Assembly: GCA_022824945.1 (NCBI GenBank)
Contig: JAJDYX010000017.1
Location: 83,847-147,846, forward strand
DNA length: 64,000 nucleotides
DNA from: Candidatus Latescibacterota bacterium
Lineage (GTDB): Bacteria; Latescibacterota; UBA2968
Direction: 5' to 3'
Positions 25,431 to 33,919 of the stretch are shown one piece after another. How positions within the stretch are numbered: the first letter of the stretch is position 1; each line of letters starts with the position of its first letter. A model generated the notes under the pieces. The model saw only the letters and a program-made list of their open reading frames with translations, ran no database searches and was not told the origin of the DNA. The position numbers and the translations under genes are program-made.

Positions 25431-27512
25431 ATGAAAGCAAAACACCTCCTGCTCCGGGTGCTCGCTCTGTTTCTGATCCTGCCGGGGATCGGTAATGCCC
25501 AATTGCCTACGGAGTCAGTACCCGAAAGTCAGCTTGTGTCCAATACTTCCTACTCGCTTACCATAGGACGGTTGTGGTGGGGCACGAGTTGCGCAGCCAA
25601 CTATGCAGAAACCTATATTCCCAATGTGATTTCCTATCCGGGATTTTACCAGGCCCTGGATCACATGGACATGATCGCACCCTTTATCATGTTCGATAAC
25701 CAGGGGGTCAGCGCTTATATCAACCTGGAAGAGCGCAACATCGTCTCCTACGGCGGCGCAATCGTACCCTTTGAACTCCACAACAACTACAATTTTGCCG
25801 GAGATGGCGGGATTGACGAAGCCGAGCAATGGGGACAGGGCGTTTTTCAAACATTCAAGATGCAACTGAGCGCGCCAGACCAGCCCCAGGGCGCAGTGCT
25901 GATCACCACCAAGTCCAGAGCCTGGAGCGTCCCCAAATACGACGATTTTGTCATTCACCACGTCAAAATGAAAAATGTGGATGACGTGCCATTCACAAAC
26001 TTCTACTACAACATGCCCGCGCAGGTGCGCTATGGCGTGCGCGATGCGGGCGGCAGCAATTACAAGTTCTCAAACGACATGGAATACATCTGGGATCCGG
26101 AACGAGAAATTTTCATGTTTTACGACGACGTGCAATGGCTGAGAGGAGAGGCCGCGCCCCTGGGGTTCGATGTCTTCCAGTCACCGGGAGATGTGACCGG
26201 CGATGCGGGCGACCCGGGCAATATCACCGAATCCGGGTCTCTGGACCGCAGACTCTACGAGCCTGAAGTACGAGGCTGGGGCATTGTGAACCTGACGTTT
26301 AATGGCATGCCCACGCCCGAAAAAGTCCATTACAACATCTTAGCTGCCACACAGGTCGGCGGAAATGCCTGGCTACAAGGTAGTCTAAGCGACGCTTCTG
26401 TGCCCGCACACGAATGGGGACAACTGCGCGGTGGATCAAATCTGACCCGTCGCATCACAGCACTTTCCCACGATCAGGAGCGCGCAAGCTGGCGCGACCT
26501 CTGGAACGATCCAAGTCGCCCCAAAGACGGCTCCGTAGATGGTAGCCTGTTCGAGCGATCGCCCATGCTGTATTCCTACATCGGGCCTTTTGACATGCAG
26601 CCTGGCGATGAAATCGAGTTTGTGGCGATCTATTGCTTTGGCGAAATGGACCGCAACATCACGCAGTTGGGCGGTTTGCAAGCCACGCAGAATTTTCAGC
26701 AAGAAGGCATCAAAGCAATGCAAGAGAACTACGATGCGGCTCTGGAACTGATCGCTAACAACTACAGGTTGCCTGCCGATCAGTATCCGCCCCCAATCGT
26801 GGGTTCACAACCCTTTGTGAACGACGACTATCCCAAGTTGGAAGTTCAGCAATTTGCCGATGCCGAGGCGGGAACACAGGGCTTTGACCTCACCTGGCGG
26901 GCCATACCGGATAATTACCGCGATCCAGGCACTGGAGAAGACGACTTTGCTGGATACAGGGTTTATCGCTCCGAGATACATATCACGGGACCCTGGGTAC
27001 TCGTAGATGATATTTCGCGGTCCGAAGCCGAAGCATTCCGCAGCGGAGACAATATCGTGTACCGATCTGAAGCGCAGCCGGGGATTCCCTACCGATACGC
27101 TGTCAGTTCCTACGATACGCACGGCCTGGAAAGCGGCCTGACGGCGTACAGCTTTTTTGCAGAGGAGGCTCCCAGAGCACCCAGCAATGATATGGCGAAG
27201 ATCCGCGTGGTCCCCAATCCCTTCCGGCAGCGCAGCGGATTCCTGGATCCGACGCAGAACAACCGCCTCGCTTTTGTGAATATCCCGGCCAAATGTACGA
27301 TCCGGATTTACACGCTCGCGGGTGATCTGGTAAAAATTATTGAACACGACGCTTTTGGCGAAACCACCTGGGGCAGCGAATCCGCTGGCAATTATCTCCA
27401 GACAGACTTTTCCGAAAGCCCGGCAGCCGGACTTTACATCTATCACGTAACCTCTCACGTACCGGGACAAGAAGGCCAGTCTCATGTTGGGAAATTCATG
27501 ATCATTCGATAA
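25431..27512 (+). CDS. Secreted protein with Fn3-like domain and T9SS-like C-terminal sorting tail
   Basis: This 693-residue protein has a signal peptide (LLRVLALFLILPGIGNAQ) and a large unassigned beta-rich body. A fibronectin-III-like stretch follows at about 485-600 (FDLTWRAIPDNY, DDFAGYRVYRS, PYRYAVSSYD). The C-terminal domain has the pattern of type IX sorting or FlgD-like tails: VVPNPFRQRS, FVNIPAKCTIRIYTLAGDLV, GLYIYHVTS and a final GKFMIIR. It probably sits on or outside the outer membrane with the receptor encoded before it. AAAGGAG precedes the ATG, and the PorV-like gene starts 12 bases after the stop. Confidence 0.8.
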   Translation: MKAKHLLLRVLALFLILPGIGNAQLPTESVPESQLVSNTSYSLTIGRLWWGTSCAANYAETYIPNVISYPGFYQALDHMDMIAPFIMFDNQGVSAYINLEERNIVSYGGAIVPFELHNNYNFAGDGGIDEAEQWGQGVFQTFKMQLSAPDQPQGAVLITTKSRAWSVPKYDDFVIHHVKMKNVDDVPFTNFYYNMPAQVRYGVRDAGGSNYKFSNDMEYIWDPEREIFMFYDDVQWLRGEAAPLGFDVFQSPGDVTGDAGDPGNITESGSLDRRLYEPEVRGWGIVNLTFNGMPTPEKVHYNILAATQVGGNAWLQGSLSDASVPAHEWGQLRGGSNLTRRITALSHDQERASWRDLWNDPSRPKDGSVDGSLFERSPMLYSYIGPFDMQPGDEIEFVAIYCFGEMDRNITQLGGLQATQNFQQEGIKAMQENYDAALELIANNYRLPADQYPPPIVGSQPFVNDDYPKLEVQQFADAEAGTQGFDLTWRAIPDNYRDPGTGEDDFAGYRVYRSEIHITGPWVLVDDISRSEAEAFRSGDNIVYRSEAQPGIPYRYAVSSYDTHGLESGLTAYSFFAEEAPRAPSNDMAKIRVVPNPFRQRSGFLDPTQNNRLAFVNIPAKCTIRIYTLAGDLVKIIEHDAFGETTWGSESAGNYLQTDFSESPAAGLYIYHVTSHVPGQEGQSHVGKFMIIR

Positions 27513-27524
27513 GCGGAGGATACA

Positions 27525-28598
27525 ATGAAGCGTTTTACATTTAACTGGACAATGGCCCCGATCCTTTTGCTCGTGCTGGGATTTGCAAGTGAGGGGTTCG
27601 CACAGCGGCGGTTCGAGGCCCAGGTGGAATCGGGCATTGCGCCCCTGCCCTATAGCCGCGTGGGACGGTCGGGCTGGCAATTTGCCAAACTGCCCACCTC
27701 GGCACGCATGGCCAGCCTGGGTGGTATTTCAACAGTGATGAGCAAGGCAGATGCCAACGGTGCATTGACCAATCCAGCTACAATCTCAGATGTGGAAAAC
27801 ATCAGCCTTTCGGGCAGCAGCATGAACTGGATTGCCGACATCACCTATTATTCCGGCGCTGTGGTCAAGAATTTTGACCAGTGGGGCGTTTTTGGTCTCA
27901 GCATCAGTTCCCTCGATTACGGAGAAATGGAGCGCACCATAAACGAGGAACAATTTGGTCCCGATGGCGAAACCCTGGGCCGCACCCAGCCCGTCATAGA
28001 CGGCCTGGGCACGTTTTCAGGCGGTGACCTCGCCGTGGGCATCAATTACTCCCGACGCATCACAGACCGATTGCAGATAGGCGGCACCGCGAAATATTTT
28101 CAGGAAACCCTCGACGATGCCACCACCGGCAACTGGGCCATTGATATCGGCACGTACTATCACACCGGCATCAAAAGCTTACGGCTTGCAATGCTCGGGC
28201 AAAATTTTGGCCCCGATACCGAGTTCACCCAATACGACGAACAGATCCAAATACCCCCATCGCAAGTGCGAATGCCCATGGTATTCAAACTCGGTGCGGC
28301 TATTGATCTGGTCGAACAGTCAGAGGATCAGCCCCATCTCCTCACGGTGGCAACCGAGTTTACGCATCCCAATGACGGCGATGAAAAATTGCATGTGGGC
28401 GCCGAATACGGGTTGCGAAACCTGGCCTATGTTCGCGGCGGGTACCGCTTCAATTACGACGAAGAGGGCCTCACCGCTGGCGGGGGCCTCAATCTGAAGC
28501 GCGATCAATACGGGATCAGCGTGGATTACGCCTATATGGAATTTGGCCGTCTGGGTTCAGTACATGTCGTGACGGTCGGATTTGACTTTGGGAACTAA
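27525..28598 (+). CDS. PorV/PorQ-like outer-membrane protein
   Basis: This 357-residue protein has a signal peptide and the PorV/UPF0164 start WQFAKLPTSARMASLGGIST, followed by ANGALTNPATISDVEN and many amphipathic beta strands, ending in a barrel-type strand VVTVGFDFGN. PorV in Bacteroidota is the shuttle that receives type IX secretion substrates. Here it directly follows a gene with a T9SS-like tail, which fits a cargo-plus-receptor pair. No other T9SS components are in the window. GGAGG precedes the ATG. The operon ends at the terminator at 28759. Confidence 0.85.
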   Translation: MKRFTFNWTMAPILLLVLGFASEGFAQRRFEAQVESGIAPLPYSRVGRSGWQFAKLPTSARMASLGGISTVMSKADANGALTNPATISDVENISLSGSSMNWIADITYYSGAVVKNFDQWGVFGLSISSLDYGEMERTINEEQFGPDGETLGRTQPVIDGLGTFSGGDLAVGINYSRRITDRLQIGGTAKYFQETLDDATTGNWAIDIGTYYHTGIKSLRLAMLGQNFGPDTEFTQYDEQIQIPPSQVRMPMVFKLGAAIDLVEQSEDQPHLLTVATEFTHPNDGDEKLHVGAEYGLRNLAYVRGGYRFNYDEEGLTAGGGLNLKRDQYGISVDYAYMEFGRLGSVHVVTVGFDFGN

Positions 28599-28663
28599 CG
28601 ATGGGAAGGTATCCGCAGATGGACGCAGATCAAGGCGGATGAAAGGCGAAAAGCAAAACCTTT

Positions 28664-28695
28664 CTGGATTGCGGCTAAAAACACGCCGCAATGAC
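28664..28695. repeat. REP-like hairpin, copy F
   Basis: CTGGATTGCGGC, an A-rich loop, then GCCGCAATGAC, located after the PorV-like gene stop. Confidence 0.8.
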
Positions 28696-28758
28696 GCCTG
28701 CCTCGCCCCTACATTCGTGTTCATCCGTGTTTATCTGTGGTTGCTTTTGTTTTCACAC

Positions 28759-28802
28759 AGGCGCCTGACGGAGTACACTCATCCGTCGGCGCCTATTTTT
28801 TA
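28759..28802 (+). terminator. Intrinsic terminator of the outer-membrane operon
   Basis: AGGCGCC-GACGGA pairs with TCCGTC-GGCGCCT (13 pairs, one bulged T), followed by ATTTTTT. It overlaps the leader of the next gene. Confidence 0.85.
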
Positions 28803-28823
28803 TCAAAAAATTTCGAGAGAACG

Positions 28824-30206
28824 ATGAACACAACAAATTTTGAACTGGACGAATACGGTGGATGGACGGGTATTCAGGGTGAAAAAACCGGCTTTTTTCA
28901 TCTGGAAGAAATCAATGGTCGAAACTGGTTTATAACGCCGCAGGGCAACGTCTTTTTTCCTGTAGCGCTCAGCCATCTGCTGTCGGGAGAAAGCGATGTA
29001 GCCTGCGAGAATGTTTACGGGAGCGACAGGGAAGCATGGGTACGTGGCTCGCTCGCCAATGCCCGCGCAATGGGCTTTAACTGCGCCCTGGGCGGTGCCA
29101 CAAGCCCGGAACGCAACCTGAACGGATTTGTCGATATAGAAGAGTCAGAAGCAATATTTCGAGAGGCGCATTTCCCCTTTGCGGTTGGCGTAATCTTGCT
29201 AAAACATCCCTGGGAATTTGTCGAAGGAGAAACACTCCCGGATATTTTTGATCCCGCGTTTGAACAACTGATCGAATCCAGAGCCGAAGCGGCTTGTCCA
29301 GCCGCTGCAGATGACCCGCTCGTAATGGGCTATTATTATGGCTTCGGTGCATTTAACCATTCAGAACACTGGGTAAACCACCACCTGTCTCTACCGCCAG
29401 ACAGCCCTGGACGAAATGCCCTCATTGACCTGCTCGCGCAACGGTATGACAACGACGTTCAAAAATTCAACCGGATATACGGCATTTCTTTGAGCCAGAT
29501 TGCCGACCTGAAACAAACCGAAATACTGGTTTACGACCAGGCCTTCGAGAATCGCAATTATCCGGCAATACGAAAAACACTAAATCCACGGCAATTGGAT
29601 GATTTCGAAGCCATCCTCTCCCACATGTGTGTCACACTCTACAAAATTGCCCATACCGCCATTCGGCGGTGGGACAGCAACCATCTCATCTTTGGCTCCT
29701 TTATCAAAGAATGGGCTTTGACCGGAGAATCGTGGAAAGCAGCGGCACCCTACATCGACATGATCGCACCCCAACATGTTAACCGCAAAATTTCAGTCAA
29801 TGAACTGGCCGATACCGCAGGATTGCCCATCCTCATGTCGGATGACTACTTCGGATTCCACTACCCCGGCGAAAAAGGCAAGCGTCACGCTGGTGTATCA
29901 TCTCACGACGCACGCGGTGAAATATACCGGGCAAGCCTGATGAGACATTATAAAGACCCTCAGGTTCTGGGCGTCACATATTGCGCCTGTATGTACGATC
30001 AGGGCGGCGACACACTCGCAAAGAACAACCAGAATGGCTATTACGACCTGCAGGGGAACCCGCGCGAAAACCTGATCCAGGCAGTAACCGACATCAACCG
30101 GGCTGTCTATACACACACCCCACACCCAGGCACAGCCGGAGAACTTCGCGCATTGAAACAGACACTCTTTGAAACCTGGGACAAATACCAGCGCGGGGAC
30201 TGGTAG
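28824..30206 (+). CDS. Agarase-like (GH-A clan) glycosidase-related protein
   Basis: This 460-residue protein opens with GFFHLEEINGRNWFITPQGNVFFPVALSH (residues 23-51). That resembles the start of GH50/GH86-type agarase-like proteins, in which a similar segment precedes a TIM barrel. Further motifs are RAMGFNCALGG, DPLVMGYYYGFGAFNHSEHW (about 164-183) and HLIFGSFIKEW. A glycoside hydrolase role is likely, but the catalytic Glu pair cannot be assigned with certainty: an N-E dipeptide at the usual acid/base position is not obvious (NHSEHW instead). There is no signal peptide, so the protein is probably cytoplasmic. The frame is open from 28737, but homology starts near the ATG at 28824. The transporter-like gene follows after 15 bases. 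Confidence 0.7.
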   Translation: MNTTNFELDEYGGWTGIQGEKTGFFHLEEINGRNWFITPQGNVFFPVALSHLLSGESDVACENVYGSDREAWVRGSLANARAMGFNCALGGATSPERNLNGFVDIEESEAIFREAHFPFAVGVILLKHPWEFVEGETLPDIFDPAFEQLIESRAEAACPAAADDPLVMGYYYGFGAFNHSEHWVNHHLSLPPDSPGRNALIDLLAQRYDNDVQKFNRIYGISLSQIADLKQTEILVYDQAFENRNYPAIRKTLNPRQLDDFEAILSHMCVTLYKIAHTAIRRWDSNHLIFGSFIKEWALTGESWKAAAPYIDMIAPQHVNRKISVNELADTAGLPILMSDDYFGFHYPGEKGKRHAGVSSHDARGEIYRASLMRHYKDPQVLGVTYCACMYDQGGDTLAKNNQNGYYDLQGNPRENLIQAVTDINRAVYTHTPHPGTAGELRALKQTLFETWDKYQRGDW

Positions 30207-30221
30207 ATCCCTTATTAATTC

Positions 30222-32204
30222 ATGGCCCAATTACAAAGCATTGAAACGCCAGATACAGAAAGCCGGGTACGCAAAACAGCCGTATTGGCGATGGTAGGTA
30301 CGCTGGTCTTTGCGTGTGCAATGTCAACCTATGTGGAACTGAGCACGCGATCCGGTCTCCTGGCAATGTCCAATCTGCCAATGACCGTATTATTGCCCTT
30401 TGTATTCTGGCTCCTGGGCAATTCCGTATTAAAGCGTTATTGGCCCCGGTTGTCCCTGTCCGCAACCGAGATGCGGGTACTATTTTGCCTCTTGTGGGTG
30501 GGCGGCTTATTTGCCGGCTTTAACTGGGCAACGCAGTGGGCTGGCATGATGGCTGCACCGCGCTATTTTGCCTCTCCGGAGAACCGATGGGAAGAACTGT
30601 ACTTTGACGATTTGCCCAACTGGATGCTGCCACTCAATAGTCCGGGTGTAGTAAATGGCTTCTATCAGGGGCTATGGTCTGGCGTACCCTGGGGCGCGTG
30701 GTTGGGACCAATTTTCTGGGCGGGATCCATCGCTCTCGCAATCACAGCCATTGGCCTGGGATTAACCGCATTATTCCAAAAGCAATGGGCGCAACACGAG
30801 CGATTGGTCTATCCCCTCGCCGAAGTATCCCTGGAACTCACCGAAGGATTTGATCGAAAACCGGGTTGGCCTGCCTTTATGCAAAACAAGGCATTTTGGG
30901 CGGGATTTTTTATCGCCGCACTACCCCTCCTGTGGAACATCGCAGAGTACTTCATCCCCGATTTTCCCCGCATTGCAATTTTTGACCCCATGTTCGGGCG
31001 AACCGGACGCAGAGGCGCGCCCCTATCCCGGTATTTGCCGCCATTTGCCTTCTCCTATCGCATCCTGCCCACGCTGATGGGATTTACTTTTCTGTGCGAT
31101 CTGAACATCCTGTTCAGCATCTGGTCGGTTTATCTCGTAGGGCTGGGGGCACAATACGCCATGAATCGCGTGGGGTTCACAGTGGGCATGAGCGGGCAAG
31201 AAGCCGATGCGGGCGTCATCGTGAACCTTTTTTCCAACGGGGCGATGTTAGGGCTGGCTCTATGGGCGATATGGGCAGCACGCGGGCATCTGAAACGCGT
31301 CTGGAGACAGGTTCGCAGTCCAGTTGCAGGAGAAGCCTCCGAAACAACAATTCTGTCTCCGCGTAGCACTTTGCTGGTGCTTGCGGGTGGATTGCTCTAT
31401 ATGGCATTCTGGCTTTATCAGTCGGGCAATAGCCCGTCAACACTGATATTGTGGATGGCGGCATTCTGGATCGGCCTTTTTGTATCAATGAAACTCGTAG
31501 CTGCCACGGGTTTCGCCTATTTATTTCCCTTTTGGGCAGGAGGAACAACCATACTGGGCGATATGTTTGTGGGCACGCGCAATATGTCCACACCCACGCT
31601 GGTAAGCACGCACATGGTCAATCACCGTTTACTGGCAGGCTGGCGCGTACCAACGGCACTACCCAATATAGAACGGACCATGGCGAGATCGACTAAGACA
31701 AACCGATTGATCTGGATCGGCGTACTCCTCGGCGTGATCATCGGCGCTTCTTATACGGTCTGGCTGTGTTATACCTGGGGCGGTGCCAGCTTTCATTCCT
31801 GGGCACTGGAGGGTTCTGCACGCGAACGGTACAATATTATTGCCGGAGCAGTTGGCGACACAGATCGATCTGTTCCAGACCTGGAAAAAACAGGCGTGTA
31901 TTTATTGGGCACCCTGGGCGCGCTAATATTTGCCGTACTTCAGGCGAGAATCCCCTGGTGGCCCATCCATCCCATGGGATTGATGGTCATGTATAGCTGG
32001 TACATGCGCATTTATATTCTGGATATTTTCTTAGTATGGCTGGCCAAGCTGCTGGTGCTACAATTCGGCGGGATCTTGCTCTACCGGCGGGTGCGCCCGT
32101 GTTGCTATGGATTAATCGTGGGATTTGTATTTGCGATAGGAATCGCATTCCTCGTAGATGTGATCTGGTTCCCAGATCAAGGGCACGGGATTCACGGATG
32201 GTAA
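30222..32204 (+). CDS. Polytopic membrane protein, DUF6785/DUF6784-like
   Basis: This 660-residue protein has more than a dozen hydrophobic segments and motifs of a family common in Planctomycetes-like genomes: ATEMRVLFCLLWVGGLFAG, FKQWAQHERLVYPLAEV in similar form, and a second half with TLVSTHMVNHRLL and HPMGLMVMYSWYMRI. The plan resembles oligopeptide-type transporters, but function is unproven. It follows the glycosidase-like gene by 15 bases and precedes a small membrane protein by 22, so the three may form one uptake and breakdown operon. The ribosome site is weak. Confidence 0.78.
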   Translation: MAQLQSIETPDTESRVRKTAVLAMVGTLVFACAMSTYVELSTRSGLLAMSNLPMTVLLPFVFWLLGNSVLKRYWPRLSLSATEMRVLFCLLWVGGLFAGFNWATQWAGMMAAPRYFASPENRWEELYFDDLPNWMLPLNSPGVVNGFYQGLWSGVPWGAWLGPIFWAGSIALAITAIGLGLTALFQKQWAQHERLVYPLAEVSLELTEGFDRKPGWPAFMQNKAFWAGFFIAALPLLWNIAEYFIPDFPRIAIFDPMFGRTGRRGAPLSRYLPPFAFSYRILPTLMGFTFLCDLNILFSIWSVYLVGLGAQYAMNRVGFTVGMSGQEADAGVIVNLFSNGAMLGLALWAIWAARGHLKRVWRQVRSPVAGEASETTILSPRSTLLVLAGGLLYMAFWLYQSGNSPSTLILWMAAFWIGLFVSMKLVAATGFAYLFPFWAGGTTILGDMFVGTRNMSTPTLVSTHMVNHRLLAGWRVPTALPNIERTMARSTKTNRLIWIGVLLGVIIGASYTVWLCYTWGGASFHSWALEGSARERYNIIAGAVGDTDRSVPDLEKTGVYLLGTLGALIFAVLQARIPWWPIHPMGLMVMYSWYMRIYILDIFLVWLAKLLVLQFGGILLYRRVRPCCYGLIVGFVFAIGIAFLVDVIWFPDQGHGIHGW

Positions 32205-32226
32205 TTTATTTCAAGGGAGGAAAATC

Positions 32227-32466
32227 ATGTATATGATCTTGCTGATCCTTGCTATAGGCGTTCTGGTTGCGCTTCAAGTCGTGGGATATATTAAATGGCG
32301 GAAAGGTCAAATATCTTTGCATCGTTTTATAGGTCCCCTTGGTGTTCTCATTGTGCTACTTATACCCGCATTGTCCTTACCCTCAAATTGGTCTCTGGGA
32401 GTACTCGTAGCAGCGGCAATCATATTTGGAATCGCTACTTTCAAAGACAAGCGCACTCAGGGATGA
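32227..32466 (+). CDS. Small two- to three-helix membrane protein
   Basis: This 79-residue product is nearly all hydrophobic: LLILAIGVLVALQVVGYI, then a short basic loop KWRKGQ, then two more helices ending FKDKRTQG. AAGGGAGGAAAATC precedes the ATG. It is the last gene before a strong terminator and probably an accessory of the upstream membrane protein. Family not recognised. Confidence 0.7.
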   Translation: MYMILLILAIGVLVALQVVGYIKWRKGQISLHRFIGPLGVLIVLLIPALSLPSNWSLGVLVAAAIIFGIATFKDKRTQG

Positions 32467-32467
32467 G

Positions 32468-32493
32468 GGGACCGGTCACCCGGTCCCTTTTTT
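32468..32493. terminator. Intrinsic terminator
   Basis: GGGACCGG and CCGGTCCC form a perfect 8-bp stem with loop TCAC, followed by TTTTTT. It closes the plus-strand operon and lies just before the convergent sigma-factor stop at 32500. Confidence 0.92.
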
Positions 32494-32499
32494 ACAAAT

Positions 32500-33657
32500 T
32501 TAATGCAAGTGACGGAATCGAAGGTCTCGAAAAGCTGTTTTACATTCCCACACATTCAGCGCAATCGGTCCCGATTGATAGCTGAAATCCGTCACCTGAT
32601 TGATCAGCTTGCCATCAATATATGAAGTAAGAGATGCGCCTCGGGCGGCGATTTGCACATCGTATTCCTGTCCATGCTCAATTGGATAATTGACCACACT
32701 GAGCTTTGTCAGCCCCTCAGGCGTAACTTTGCTAATGGCGACAGCCTGCCAGCCCAATAAGAAATCCAGCAAATACCAGCACCTTTCGTCTTCGGACATT
32801 CGGAAGAAAACCTGAGCATTGCCGCCGGAAATGGGCGTGATGAGAAGCGACAGTTCATAACTTGCCCAGGAAGAATCACCTGTGATAAGCGGAGAACTGT
32901 AGTCACTTGAGGGGTCTGCTTCACCCACGATACCATCGTCCGTGCGCGTCCAAATGCGATGCAAAGACGCTTCGGTATGTCCCTTTGCGGGTCGCCAATC
33001 TGCCAATCCATCGCCCTGGATCAATTTCTCCCAGTGGATAACCCCTCTCATTCCACCAATGACTCTGCGTCCGTAATCTTCCTGATTCTCACCACCGACA
33101 AATGTTTCATTTCCCATGACTAAAAGCCTCCTTTTGAGTTGTTTCCGCGACCTGTGTAATCGACTCTTGACAGTGCCCACCGGAATACCGAGGATACAGG
33201 CAATATGATCCTGACGTAATCCGACCAGATAAAACAGCGTGGTAACCATACGATCCGCCGGAGAAAGCAATTTAAAAGCCCGCTTCAGAGCAGATGCGTA
33301 CTGTGGCTCCATCGCTTTCTCAGGATGCACAAACTCAAGCTGTTGATATTCCTGCACCCTTGATAATCCCCGTGCCTCAAGGGTTCTCTTTCTCACCCAT
33401 TTGAGAGCCACATTGCGCGCAATGGTATAAAGCCAAGATGAGAATTTGCCAACATCATCGAGTTGATTGAGATTCCGATAGGCGAGAATAAATGTCTCTT
33501 GCGTGGCATCTTCGGTATCATCAGCATCTCGCAGCACAGCCCATATAACGCCAAACACCAGAGACCGATGCGGGTTAATCAGACCGGCAAATGCCCTCTC
33601 ATCGCCACCACAGGCTTTATCAATCAGGGTCTTATCGCCTGATAATGAGTCATTCAT
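32500..33657 (-). CDS. ECF sigma factor fused to a C-terminal DUF1080/LamG-like domain
   Basis: The 385-residue product has sigma region 2 at about 15-90 (DADDTEDATQETFILAY, FSSWLYTIARNVALKWVRKR) and region 4 at about 122-178 (LSPADRMVTTLFYLVGLRQD, LGIPVGTVKSRLHRSRKQL). About 200 further residues form a beta-sandwich-like domain with SYELSLLITPISGGNAQVFF and GPIALNVWECKTAFRDLRF. That tail resembles DUF1080/concanavalin-like domains, so a ligand, perhaps a sugar, may control the sigma factor. I chose the ATG at 33657, where GGAG stands seven bases upstream. A longer start at 33687 is possible. No anti-sigma gene is adjacent. It is divergent from the first array permease. Confidence 0.85.
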   Translation of the reverse strand: MNDSLSGDKTLIDKACGGDERAFAGLINPHRSLVFGVIWAVLRDADDTEDATQETFILAYRNLNQLDDVGKFSSWLYTIARNVALKWVRKRTLEARGLSRVQEYQQLEFVHPEKAMEPQYASALKRAFKLLSPADRMVTTLFYLVGLRQDHIACILGIPVGTVKSRLHRSRKQLKRRLLVMGNETFVGGENQEDYGRRVIGGMRGVIHWEKLIQGDGLADWRPAKGHTEASLHRIWTRTDDGIVGEADPSSDYSSPLITGDSSWASYELSLLITPISGGNAQVFFRMSEDERCWYLLDFLLGWQAVAISKVTPEGLTKLSVVNYPIEHGQEYDVQIAARGASLTSYIDGKLINQVTDFSYQSGPIALNVWECKTAFRDLRFRHLH

Positions 33658-33750
33658 CAGAGTACTCCAATACGCGCGTTCATACAATAGATTCAGTTTC
33701 TGACATAAGGTTCACGAATTTTTCACAACTAACATTTCTCCTCGCCCAAG

Positions 33751-33787
33751 TGTTCATTTTCGGACACCACTGTATCAAAATCGGACA
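33751..33787 (+). promoter_or_regulatory. Two-site upstream activator motif, copy 1
   Basis: TGTTCATTTTCGGACA (33751-33766, imperfect palindrome TGTyC-N6-GrACA) is followed four bases later by TGTATCAAAATCGGACA. The second ends about 66 bases before the -24 box, the usual place for a sigma-54 activator. A 39-base block covering both sites recurs exactly at 61004-61042. Confidence 0.75.
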
Positions 33788-33851
33788 CTGTATAAGACGC
33801 TAATTTCAGACAATTTTCGTAACTTGTTGTAATTCCAATATTTGACTTTTC

Positions 33852-33867
33852 TGGCATAATTTTTGCT
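33852..33867 (+). promoter_or_regulatory. Sigma-54 (-24/-12) promoter of permease 1
   Basis: TGGCATAATTTTTGCT matches the consensus TGGCAC-N5-TTGC, with GG and GC twelve bases apart. Transcription would begin near 33878, about 40 bases before the ATG at 33920. Confidence 0.8.
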
Positions 33868-33919
33868 CCATAACGTAATGTATATAGTACTTACCTCACA
33901 ATAGAGAGGGAGGCCCGCT

